Positions 9,617 through 18,907 of a DNA stretch of 59,848 bases are shown here, piece after piece. The stretch lies in assembly GCA_028278125.1 (NCBI GenBank), contig JANQEY010000062.1, forward strand, positions 1 to 59,848. The letters run 5' to 3'. Below the pieces are notes generated by a model, which had not been told where the DNA came from, made no database searches, and was given only the letters and a program-made list of their open reading frames with translations. How positions within the stretch are numbered: the first letter of the stretch is position 1; every line of letters begins with the position of its first letter. Position numbers and translations under genes: made by a program. Origin of the DNA: a bacterium. GTDB lineage: Bacteria > Electryoneota > Electryoneia > Electryoneales > Electryoneaceae.

Positions 9617-10260
9617 TCCTTTTTGTTTATGAATGTTACGACCCTATCCTTCGTTGAAAATTGTCTTTCTTAAGAAATTTCCTTCGAAGAATAGACATTC
9701 TGTTCTATCAAATCAAGCTGAATGTTTAAATTATTTTGAATTCAAGAGTTCCCCGAAACTATGCTGCAATTTGAATTTGAGGCAATTCCCGCATCTACCA
9801 TATCATAATTGTCTAATGTTTTATATACCTAAATTTTTACAAATTGAATGTTTCCTAATATTTAAATTGATTTTCTCTGAAATTTAGTTTCGTTTATACC
9901 TGTTTTCACTCGGAACATTGGACATGACTTACATACTATACACTTTGGAATTTTTGGATTACGGCATTTTCATGAAATTATACTGAAAGATTGTCGCTGC
10001 CTCCAGAGGCAGATATGAAAAGATTTTATAACCAAAAATTGAAATTTAGATTGCGATTTACTTCCCATTGAAAATCTCGAAAGGCTGGATTTTTGACAGA
10101 TTTTAAATAGCGCATCTTCTCACTTGACTCCAATGAGACGACCGTCTATATTCAACCCTCGCCTCATGTGATCAGCATCCGGAAAATCGCATTAACACTT
10201 GATTTCAGGCCTTTGCTAACAACCTCCGTTATGCCGTTTTTCGTTTGCTGGTAAAGGTGC

Positions 10261-10269
10261 TGTTATACT
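10261..10269 (+). promoter_or_regulatory. Candidate dnaA promoter, extended -10 (TGTTATACT)
   Basis: TG-T-TATACT matches the extended -10 pattern TGnTATAAT with one mismatch in the hexamer. No good -35 lies 16-18 bases upstream, as is common for extended -10 promoters. Transcription would begin near 10276, next to the DnaA box. Confidence 0.45.
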
Positions 10270-10277
10270 TACTCAAC

Positions 10278-10286
10278 TTATCCACA
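10278..10286 (+). promoter_or_regulatory. DnaA box (TTATCCACA) at the dnaA promoter
   Basis: An exact match to the consensus DnaA box, placed just after the candidate -10 and 38 bases before the dnaA start. The position fits autoregulation of dnaA by DnaA, or one half of a bipartite origin. Confidence 0.75.
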
Positions 10287-10323
10287 TGGAGTTGTTAACA
10301 ACAATTGCGGGTATTTTTTACAG

Positions 10324-11754
10324 ATGTCTGACCGGCTTTTTATAACCGAACAAATTCAAGACACGCCAAGCGATGAAGCAAAAGCTGCCTGGCTGAATTT
10401 TTGTAATACAATCCAGATGTCTTTGCCTGTCCAAGCCTTCCAAACATGGTTCAGTCCCATTCAACCCCTGCGTTTTGAGAACAAAACAATGACCATCAAG
10501 GTTCCAAGCAGGTTCTATTATGACTGGATTGAAGGTCATTACGCGTCGCACGTGGAAAAAGCTCTCAACGATTCACTTGGCGATGGGACAAAATTGATTT
10601 ATTCGGCTTCCAAGAATAACGGGCATACGATACCAGAAAAGCCGCTCCCGATTACTGTGTCGGATATGCCTGCTGCAGCTGAAGAGAAAGAAGTTGATAT
10701 CAGCTCAACAAATAAAAGTAATATTATCAACCTGAATGATAGGTACCTGTTTTCAAATTTTATCGAAGGACCACAGAATAGCTTTGCACGTGCTGCCTGC
10801 CTGGCCGTTGGTAAAGCTCCTGGAAAAACCAGGTATAATCCATTACTTATTTATGGCGGTGTTGGCCTGGGAAAAACACACCTACTACAGGCAATTGGAA
10901 ACGAAGCAAGGAAAACGTCTAATAGTATCTCTATAAATTACATTTCAAGTGATGTTTTTACCAAAGAATTTGTTGACGCAATTCAACGCGATAAAAGGGA
11001 TAGTTTCTTTAAACGTTATACATCAGTGGATCTTCTGCTTTTAGATGATGTTCAGTTCCTCGTTGGACGTGAAGGAACTCAAAGAGAGTTTTTCAATATA
11101 TTCAATGATCTTTACCAGGACAGTAAACAAATTGTCCTGACATCCGATAAACCGCCCAGGGACCTTGATGGCCTGGATGAACGACTTGTCAGCAGGATCG
11201 GTTGGGGTCTTGTTTGCGACATCGGTCCACCTGACTTCGACACACGTGTTGCAATTGTAAAAAAATTCTCTTCCGAAGAAAATATAGATTTGTCAAACGA
11301 TGTCTGTAATTTTATCGCTGAAAACTTCACGAAAAACGTTCGTGATTTACAGGGTGCTGTTCTACGCTTAATCGCTCATTCCAGCCTGACCAATTCGGAA
11401 ATATCGCTTCCACAGGCAAGAAAGCTTCTGACCGACCTGGTAAAAACGAAAAATATTCCCATTATGATGGAAACTGTTCACCAGGTGGTATCAAACCATT
11501 TTGATGTCAAACCAGATCTCTTGATTTCTAAAACACGCGTTCAACCCATTGCTACTGCCCGGATGATCGCGATGGCGCTGTCCATTCGTTTATGTGGGCT
11601 ATCTTTAAAACAGGTTGGTGAATATTTCGGAAGGCGCGACCATACCACGGTACTTCACGCTAAAAAATCCGTTGAATCCTGGGAGTCAAAAGATCCTGAA
11701 CTTTCGGCTACAATTAAGCGGCTGATCAGGTCAATAGAATCAGAATCAATTTGA
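10324..11754 (+). CDS. dnaA: Chromosomal replication initiator protein DnaA
   Basis: DnaA binds DnaA boxes and opens the origin. 476 residues, a normal length. Domain I has the expected W..F.......P..F..WF.P pattern (about residues 20-45). A variable linker runs to about residue 130. The AAA+ domain has Walker A GGVGLGKTH (about 178-186), Walker B LLLLDDVQF (about 237-245) and the sensor/arginine region DERLVSRIGWGLVCDI. Domain IV ends with GRRDHTTVLHAKK (about 436-448), the DnaA-box-binding signature. There is no strong Shine-Dalgarno before ATG 10324. The gene heads the dnaA-dnaN-dciA-gyrB cluster and is flanked by DnaA boxes on both sides. Confidence 0.98.
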   Translation: MSDRLFITEQIQDTPSDEAKAAWLNFCNTIQMSLPVQAFQTWFSPIQPLRFENKTMTIKVPSRFYYDWIEGHYASHVEKALNDSLGDGTKLIYSASKNNGHTIPEKPLPITVSDMPAAAEEKEVDISSTNKSNIINLNDRYLFSNFIEGPQNSFARAACLAVGKAPGKTRYNPLLIYGGVGLGKTHLLQAIGNEARKTSNSISINYISSDVFTKEFVDAIQRDKRDSFFKRYTSVDLLLLDDVQFLVGREGTQREFFNIFNDLYQDSKQIVLTSDKPPRDLDGLDERLVSRIGWGLVCDIGPPDFDTRVAIVKKFSSEENIDLSNDVCNFIAENFTKNVRDLQGAVLRLIAHSSLTNSEISLPQARKLLTDLVKTKNIPIMMETVHQVVSNHFDVKPDLLISKTRVQPIATARMIAMALSIRLCGLSLKQVGEYFGRRDHTTVLHAKKSVESWESKDPELSATIKRLIRSIESESI

Positions 11755-11991
11755 TAATTTTCATCATTCCTCTCACACCAATAATCAGCTAAATGTTAAT
11801 TTGTGCGGTTCTTTTCATTCATAAAAATTATATTTATTATTTATAATAATTTACGTTTTTACTTGGTCATTTTACGAAGATTTCAAAATTTTCAACAGTT
11901 ACTCGATTTCAACTATTGCTTGTTGTGTGCAGTAAACTGAATACTTATATTCAAAAATTCGTTTTTATATGTGTTTAGATAATAACTTGAA

Positions 11992-12013
11992 TTATCCACA
12001 TCTGTTATTCACA
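11992..12013 (+). promoter_or_regulatory. Tandem DnaA boxes TTATCCACA and TTATTCACA
   Basis: Two same-orientation boxes at 11992-12000 (perfect consensus) and 12005-12013 (TTATNCACA class), with starts 13 bases apart, inside the AT-rich dnaA-dnaN spacer. They are the core of the proposed origin. Confidence 0.75.
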
Positions 12014-12119
12014 ATTACAATTTTCTCTTTAATAAATACTGATAATTGACGATAAAAAATTCTTTCTTATTAACTTTGCTAAAATTATTCATTTTTTATT
12101 AAAGTTGTAAACTTCAGGG

Positions 12120-12128
12120 TGTGAATAA
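12120..12128 (-). promoter_or_regulatory. DnaA box in reverse orientation (TGTGAATAA)
   Basis: The reverse complement is TTATTCACA, the same variant as the box at 12005. It lies about 107 bases further on and is followed by a long A/T-only stretch. Confidence 0.55.
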
Positions 12129-12260
12129 ATATAATTTTATTTTTTAATAATTTAATCAATGTTTTTATCTTTTATTCAAGTTATTCAGGTAAATAATACA
12201 GCAATATTGATTTGAAAAGTTACATATATAGATAACAACCAGATTTGCGAGAGTGGAATC

Positions 12261-13373
12261 ATGCATTTTTTCGTCAAGCAGCAGGATATTTTGAACGCTT
12301 TAGGAAGAGTACTTCCGGCAGTTCCCACAAAATCAACACTTCCAATTCTTTCAAACGTTCTATTTCAGCTGGAAGGCAACAAACTTAAAATCGTTGCTAC
12401 GGATCTGGAAATATCTGTATTAACTGAAATGGAAGTTGATGGAAAAGTTGATGGATCATTATCAATCCCAGCTAAAAAGTTAAGCGACATTTTACGCGAG
12501 CTGGAAGGCAAAGAGCTGATATTCAAAGCTGATGAATCACTCCAGTTACATCTTACTTCAGGGGATGGAACATTTCAGGTACCTGGAATATCCTCACAGG
12601 AATTTCCGAACCTTCCTGACTTTAATGGTGCAGAGGAATTCAGCATACCAGCTTCAAAAATCGATTCAATGATTCAAAGAACCGCTTTTGCTGCTTCAAA
12701 GGATGAACTTCGTCCGGCACTAACAGGGGTATTTTTTCAGATTAAACCGAATGAACTACGTGCGGTTTCCACGGATGGTCACAGGCTGGTAAAAATAGTA
12801 GATCATGATTTTAAATACAGTGGTGAAGCCCAGGAAATTATAATTCCTCGTAAAGCACTGGAGATGATCAGAAAGAATCTTCCAGGCAGTGGTGAAATAA
12901 AAATAATCCTGGGAACCAATCAAATTATGGTTCAACTTGAAAATACTATCCTCTACAGCAGGTTGATAGAGGGTAAATATCCACACTATGAAAGCGTAAT
13001 TCCTGCGAATAATAATGAATTTTTGACTGTATCAACTTCCGAATTGACACAGGTTGTAAAGAGAATACAGATATTCTCTAATCCCATTTCACGCCAGGTA
13101 ATATTCCACATTAATAAAGATCTGCTGGAAATTTCAGCAGAGGACATCGAACTGGGTGGAAAAGGCAGCGAAAAAATTGTAGCTACATTTGATGGCAGTG
13201 AAATGGATATCGGCTACAACGCATCATATATCCTCGACCTTTTAAAGCAGGTAGAAACAGAAAAGGTACGTTTCGAACTGGGAGGTGCAACCCAGGCAGG
13301 TATTATTAAGCCAACGGAGCATGAAAAGAATGAAGATTTCCTCATGCTGATAATGCCCGTAAGGTTGAATTAA
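12261..13373 (+). CDS. dnaN: DNA polymerase III beta subunit (sliding clamp)
   Basis: The ring-shaped clamp tethers DNA polymerase III to DNA. 370 residues, the usual length, in three repeated clamp domains. Recognisable segments are the N-terminal 'LGRVLPAVPTKSTLPILSNVLF', 'RPALTGVFFQI...LRAVSTDGHRLV' in the middle domain, and the C-terminal 'EDFLMLIMPVRLN', in which MPVRLN matches the conserved MP.R. ending of beta clamps. The next gene begins inside the stop codon (TAATG at 13371-13375), so dnaN and the DUF721 gene are translationally coupled. Confidence 0.97.
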   Translation: MHFFVKQQDILNALGRVLPAVPTKSTLPILSNVLFQLEGNKLKIVATDLEISVLTEMEVDGKVDGSLSIPAKKLSDILRELEGKELIFKADESLQLHLTSGDGTFQVPGISSQEFPNLPDFNGAEEFSIPASKIDSMIQRTAFAASKDELRPALTGVFFQIKPNELRAVSTDGHRLVKIVDHDFKYSGEAQEIIIPRKALEMIRKNLPGSGEIKIILGTNQIMVQLENTILYSRLIEGKYPHYESVIPANNNEFLTVSTSELTQVVKRIQIFSNPISRQVIFHINKDLLEISAEDIELGGKGSEKIVATFDGSEMDIGYNASYILDLLKQVETEKVRFELGGATQAGIIKPTEHEKNEDFLMLIMPVRLN

Positions 13374-13747
13374 TGTCAGAAGACCGCCCGGGAACCACCG
13401 CTTGGAGCATCTGGGAATCTGAAAGGAAACGTAAGAGCAGGAAACAGAATTATTCTGATAAATCGAGGATAGTACCCCTTTCAAAAGCAATTACTCAATG
13501 GAAAAAATCCTCGAAAACAAAAGAGACGGAAAATCAGGCTATAATAATTTCATCGTGGGAAGAGATTTTAGGAAGTAAAATAGCAGAAAACTCCCAACCG
13601 CTGGAACTTCGAAGCGGGACGCTTTTGGTAAAAGTCAGGGAAAGCGCCTGGAGATATAACCTTCAGTTCATGCGGGATGAAATGAAGAGGGAAATAAATA
13701 AGGCCCTGGGGAGTAAAATAGTAAAAGAGATCAAGCTAGTAGGTTAA
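13373..13747 (+). CDS. dciA: DciA-like (DUF721) replicative-helicase loader/operator protein
   Basis: 124 residues with a basic, probably disordered N-terminus. The DUF721 core is 'SSWEEILGSKIAENSQPLELRSGTLLVKVRESAWRYNLQFMRDEM': a W..ilG..ia pattern, then a strand pair, then a conserved aW...L. Known DciA proteins assist loading of DnaB in bacteria that lack DnaC or DnaI, so the likely partner is DnaB at the origin. It overlaps the dnaN stop by one base and occupies the position between dnaN and gyrB where recF normally sits. recF is not present here. Confidence 0.85.
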   Translation: MSEDRPGTTAWSIWESERKRKSRKQNYSDKSRIVPLSKAITQWKKSSKTKETENQAIIISSWEEILGSKIAENSQPLELRSGTLLVKVRESAWRYNLQFMRDEMKREINKALGSKIVKEIKLVG

Positions 13748-13751
13748 GTAG

Positions 13752-15788
<2,037 letters not shown>

Positions 15789-15849
15789 GTGATGGCACTG
15801 ATAGCCGACAATACTCTAAAAATACTAAATATATGAACTGAATTGCAGC

Positions 15850-15880
15850 TGAAATTTCTCCATTTTAAGGTAAAATTTCA
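15850..15880. repeat. Inverted repeat upstream of the peptide operon (possible operator)
   Basis: Outer arms TGAAATTT (15850-15857) and AAATTTCA (15873-15880) enclose a second pair, ATTTTA and TAAAAT (15862-15867, 15871-15876). The repeat lies just upstream of the candidate -10 at 15897, where an operator or alternative hairpin could act. No cognate regulator is evident. Confidence 0.4.
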
Positions 15881-15896
15881 AGCGCCCGGGTTGATT

Positions 15897-15905
15897 TGGT
15901 AGAAT
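15897..15905 (+). promoter_or_regulatory. Candidate extended -10 promoter (TGGTAGAAT) for the peptide operon
   Basis: TG-G-TAGAAT has the TGn extension and five of six -10 bases. It is about 55 bases before the peptide start, with the inverted repeat just upstream. A weak -35 only. Confidence 0.35.
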
Positions 15906-15960
15906 ACTTTGGAGATTTTTAATTATAGACGGTCTCAATACGCCACTTTGAAAGGGAAAC

Positions 15961-16092
15961 ATGGAAAAAGAGAACCAGGAATTACAGCCTGTCGACAACG
16001 ACGAGGAAGTTTGGCAGATACCGGCCATAATTGAACGCGGACAGGTTGAAGCACGGCTTTTCAGCGATGAGCCGGACCCCTGGGGTCCATAA
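15961..16092 (+). CDS. 43-residue precursor-like peptide with lasso-type leader motif
   Basis: A short ORF with AAAGGG just upstream of its ATG and tandem stops (TAATAG). The N-terminal half is acidic and polar. Residues 18-27 read WQIPAIIERG, which fits the leader pattern [YW]-x2-P-x-[LI]-x3-G that PqqD-like (RRE) proteins bind in lasso-type RiPP precursors, with Trp for Tyr. VEARL follows where VE..T is usual. The last ten residues (FSDEPDPWGP) would be the core. They contain one Ser, acidic residues, a Trp and two Pro-flanked turns. Next come a leader-peptidase-like gene, a nucleotidyltransferase, a PqqD-like protein and an HPr-kinase-like protein, all on the same strand. That it is a modified peptide is inference; coding is supported by the ribosome-binding site and context. 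Confidence 0.6.
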   Translation: MEKENQELQPVDNDEEVWQIPAIIERGQVEARLFSDEPDPWGP

Positions 16093-16483
16093 TAGAAGCA
16101 ACGCCCACCGGCTGAAAGAAATCAGCCGCCCTTTCTGGATCCCGGTTAAGGGGCAATCAATGAAACCCTTGCTGTGTGCTGGCGACACGGTGAGGATAAA
16201 ACCACTAAATCCCTCCTCAATACAGGGAATTGTTCCCGGAACACTCATTCTTTATCATCAGGAACCAGGCGACAATTTTGTAGCACACCGGGTTATAGAA
16301 AATCACCAGGAATCGCTTTTCGAACGTGGTGATCACGCTAGAGAGGTATCGCGGGTACCCCACAGCGCGGTCATCGGCAGGATAACACATCGCCGCAGGA
16401 ACGGCGTTGTTGAATACTTGAAATTTCCTCTCCGGTGGAGATTATATAACTATTTAAAACCTATCGTCGGGGGTAAATTTTGA
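16067..16483 (+). CDS. S24/S26-family peptidase (SipW/Sec11-like Ser-His signal peptidase)
   Basis: 138 residues from ATG 16067, which overlaps the end of the peptide gene; a TTG at 16031 is also in frame. The N-terminal beta strand has the nucleophile region FWIPVKGQSMKPLL, with Ser31 in the G.SM box. 'FVAHRVIEN' (His74) and 'ERGDHAR' follow, matching the HR-and-GD boxes of SipW/Sec11-type peptidases that use Ser-His in place of Ser-Lys. No convincing transmembrane helix was seen at either end, so it may act in the cytoplasm or at the inner face of the membrane. From its position it is a candidate for removing the leader of the 43-aa peptide. The next gene starts within its stop codon (TTGA). 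Confidence 0.7.
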   Translation: MSRTPGVHNRSNAHRLKEISRPFWIPVKGQSMKPLLCAGDTVRIKPLNPSSIQGIVPGTLILYHQEPGDNFVAHRVIENHQESLFERGDHAREVSRVPHSAVIGRITHRRRNGVVEYLKFPLRWRLYNYLKPIVGGKF

Positions 16484-17628
16484 TTTCTCTCGAGGAAGAA
16501 CAAAGGATAATCGCGGTTGATAATGCCGCACGTTTGCTTGCTGGTCGAAAAATGTCACGCGACATGTTCGAACCTGAACTTCTTGTCAACCTCCTGGTAC
16601 ACCACAATCTTGCCCCGCTTGCATCGTATCGGGTTGTCCGGGGTGAGGTTTGGTCACACCTGCTTGAAGGTGAACCTCTGCGCCGGTTGGAGGCAACAGT
16701 TCTCCCGGGACGTGTTCGGTACAATATTGTAATTAAAGCACTCAAAGACCTCGTTGAAGCGATCGGGCACCTCGAACCTGTATTATTTAAAGGTTTGTCT
16801 GCGGCTTCTATATATCCTGAACCATATCTTCGCGATCCGGGCGACATTGATATTGTAGTTGACAGGGGAAATTTTGACGAAGCGGTCCATTGCCTTGAAG
16901 ATGATGGATGGCGTCCACAAAAAACAGTTCACTTTAACCTTAATCCGGAAACAGCTAAAAAATATGGTTTTGCCAGGGTGTTCAGGCATAAAAGCAGCCC
17001 GGTAATTGTTGATCTGCACTATGATCTTGTTGATAAAACAGAACCATTCAGTTTAAGGAGTGACTTTTTCCTAAAAAACAAGCAGCCATTCAAACTCGAA
17101 AAGGACACGGAAATTTATATACCCGGATATGCAGAACACCTTGCCTTCCTTGCGCTGCACAGTGTCCGTCATGGTCACTTCAGGATGCAATGGTGCCTGG
17201 ATGTCCATTTTGCCTGCGAGCAATGGACAGACAAGATTGACAGGGATTATTTTATATCCATCTGCAGTGAAAATAATATTATGCGTGCTGTAAGAATCGG
17301 CATCGAAGTCGCCGGAAGTCTTTATGGAACAAAATACCACCCCCTCGATCACATCCCCCTGAAAAGCAGCGTCGAGAGAGCAGTTTTCAGGAGATCCCCG
17401 ACCGCTATCGGAAGGGGACATCTTGTAAAACCAGGATCTTGGCGCAGGTTCTCTGCAATGGTTGATCTTATCGATAAAAAATCAACACGAGTGAACTACA
17501 TCACTCACACTCTCTTCCCTAATCGCGAACTTGTCACTGATGTAAAAGGTGAAAAGAAATCAATTTTCTATTACCTGGCAGGAAGATTAAAGGCTGCAAT
17601 GCGGGGAATCAGAGCAAAAGGAGCATAA
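16480..17628 (+). CDS. NTP_transf_5-type nucleotidyltransferase family protein
   Basis: 382 residues from TTG 16480, with GGGGG upstream and overlap of the previous stop. The key region is 'VLFKGLSAASIYPEPYLRDPGDIDIVVDR' (about 105-133): a KG loop, an Arg-rich turn and a GDIDIVV double Asp, as in the uncharacterised nucleotidyltransferase family PF14907. A third acidic residue may lie in 'VIVDLHYDL'. Members of this family sit in some lasso-peptide and 'HPr-rel-A' gene clusters, so the substrate could be the peptide encoded upstream, but the true substrate is unknown. The C-terminal 60 residues are basic. Confidence 0.7.
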   Translation: MISLEEEQRIIAVDNAARLLAGRKMSRDMFEPELLVNLLVHHNLAPLASYRVVRGEVWSHLLEGEPLRRLEATVLPGRVRYNIVIKALKDLVEAIGHLEPVLFKGLSAASIYPEPYLRDPGDIDIVVDRGNFDEAVHCLEDDGWRPQKTVHFNLNPETAKKYGFARVFRHKSSPVIVDLHYDLVDKTEPFSLRSDFFLKNKQPFKLEKDTEIYIPGYAEHLAFLALHSVRHGHFRMQWCLDVHFACEQWTDKIDRDYFISICSENNIMRAVRIGIEVAGSLYGTKYHPLDHIPLKSSVERAVFRRSPTAIGRGHLVKPGSWRRFSAMVDLIDKKSTRVNYITHTLFPNRELVTDVKGEKKSIFYYLAGRLKAAMRGIRAKGA

Positions 17629-17692
17629 TATCAATCTGACGTTTCTTTTCAGCACAATTATCTGATTATTATATGACCAGGAGTAATTTATA

Positions 17693-17959
17693 ATGAATCT
17701 TCCACAACCTGTACCTGGAATAGTAGAACAGAGAATGAATGGTGGTCTGCTATTGCTACGGGATGACGGCCATTACCTCATGATCAATTCTACCGGGTTC
17801 CGGATATGGCAGCAAATTTCGCAAGCCAGGAATTTACGCGACCTGGCGGAACGAATTTCGCATCTTCCGGGTGCACCGGAATTGGAATCCTGCGAAAACC
17901 AGGCAAGGTCATTTCTTGAAGATTTAAAGAGCGAGGGGTTTCTTCGGGATCTTAAATGA
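17693..17959 (+). CDS. PqqD-family peptide chaperone (RiPP recognition element)
   Basis: 88 residues with AGGAG before the ATG. The fold fits PqqD or the lasso B1 protein: strands in 'VEQRMNGGLLLLRDDGHYLMINSTGFRIW' (the typical l..dg.y..LN..g..iW pattern), then a helical pair ending in 'FLEDLKSEGFLRDL'. Such proteins bind the leader of a ribosomal peptide and deliver it to modifying enzymes. It shares an ATGA overlap with the HPr-kinase-like gene, so the two are translationally coupled. Confidence 0.8.
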   Translation: MNLPQPVPGIVEQRMNGGLLLLRDDGHYLMINSTGFRIWQQISQARNLRDLAERISHLPGAPELESCENQARSFLEDLKSEGFLRDLK

Positions 17960-18831
17960 TTTGCACCCGCATTGGTAATACTTTTATCCGTGCAAGTTCC
18001 CACTCTGATATTCCAAGTTTTAACCTGCCTTTCGGTGAGCCATGTGGTCCACCCGATGAAGCCGACATAGATATTATCCTTAATACAGGTAAAATTGACA
18101 CTAATATTTCCGTCTCTTCTCCGTACTTTTTAGAGCGAGGTTCTCTCCGGGCTTCCAGGAAAGATGGAAGAATAATATGGCACCACCCACGCCTTGGGGC
18201 GATTATAGACTCAAATCCACATTCTGGAAAAATTCAAATATCTTTATCCCCCGACGACTGGCTGCTTTGCACCGATGTTTTTTTTCAGCTAATATTTCCA
18301 GCGCTTCTTGCTCCCCTCGCATCCAGGGGCCATAGGGTAATCCATGCCGCGGCTGTCGTATATAATGGAAGAGGAATAATGTTTACGGGGCCTACAGGTG
18401 CGGGAAAAACTACCTTCGTCCTTCGCTTAGCAGAAAAAGGAGCTACAATAATCTCAGATGACATTGTTATTTTAAACTTTAACAAAGAATCTGAATTGAC
18501 GGCCTGGGGCGTTCAGGATGCCCCCAGGCTCGACAAAATTACTCTTTCGCGTTTTCCCGGCTTGAAAAGTGACGAAAGGATTAATAGCAATAAACATGTA
18601 ATTCCTGAAGATCAATTTGCTTGGACAAGAAGCTCCCGGACAACAGATGTCTTGTTGATGAGAGAACGAAACTCAACTAAAGAAAACAGGCTTATATCGT
18701 TGTTATCATTGATGTACCACTCGACTAACAGGGAAGATGTAATCCAAGTGGCAGGGAAAATAGAGAACAACACAAATTTCTTGGAGGTTTTTAGTCCTGA
18801 AGAGGCATATCGTCTGGCATTGACCTTATGA
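17956..18831 (+). CDS. HPr kinase-related protein (HprK-like P-loop kinase)
   Basis: 291 residues. The central Walker A is GPTGAGKTTF (about 145-154), followed by 'ATIISDDIVIL' (SDD near residue 168), the spacing of HPr kinase/phosphorylase C-terminal domains. The N-terminal part is beta-rich and not that of canonical HprK. No HPr or PTS gene is nearby. In lasso clusters, HprK-like proteins phosphorylate a Ser of the precursor peptide, so Ser35 of the 43-aa peptide is a conceivable target. The start overlaps the stop of the PqqD-like gene. Confidence 0.75.
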   Translation: MICTRIGNTFIRASSHSDIPSFNLPFGEPCGPPDEADIDIILNTGKIDTNISVSSPYFLERGSLRASRKDGRIIWHHPRLGAIIDSNPHSGKIQISLSPDDWLLCTDVFFQLIFPALLAPLASRGHRVIHAAAVVYNGRGIMFTGPTGAGKTTFVLRLAEKGATIISDDIVILNFNKESELTAWGVQDAPRLDKITLSRFPGLKSDERINSNKHVIPEDQFAWTRSSRTTDVLLMRERNSTKENRLISLLSLMYHSTNREDVIQVAGKIENNTNFLEVFSPEEAYRLALTL

Positions 18832-18907
18832 ACTGCCATATATTCTACGGTTTAGACAATAAAATCTCAGCATCACACTGACATACAATTCACATAGAAG
18901 GTGTTCA

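Larger units (their letters stand above)
9617..10323. other. AT-rich intergenic region upstream of dnaA; no gene seen
   Basis: 707 bases between the divergent regulator gene and dnaA. An 84-codon frame at 9633-9887 has unusual composition and no ribosome-binding site and was discarded. Visible structure: a short perfect hairpin CTGCCTC-CA-GAGGCAG (9997-10012), an extended -10 element (10261-10269), one consensus DnaA box (10278-10286) and a 12-base perfect palindrome GTTGTTAACAAC (10291-10302). Confidence 0.6.
11755..12260. other. Candidate replication origin (oriC) between dnaA and dnaN
   Basis: 506 gene-free bases, strongly AT-rich (for example 11821-11870 and 12040-12180), holding three DnaA boxes of the TTATNCACA class at 11992-12000, 12005-12013 and 12120-12128 (reverse). 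Further near-matches lie at about 12176 and 12181. Clustered boxes beside long A/T runs that could unwind, between dnaA and dnaN, is a common oriC arrangement. The single box upstream of dnaA could make the origin bipartite. Confidence 0.6.

Noticed and set aside
9633..9887. 84-codon ORF upstream of dnaA
   Set aside because: AT-biased composition, no ribosome-binding site, no family resemblance.
16480..18831. A complete lasso-peptide biosynthetic cluster
   Set aside because: Neither an asparagine-synthetase-like cyclase nor a transglutaminase-like protease nor a dedicated ABC exporter is adjacent, so only a lasso-related system is claimed.
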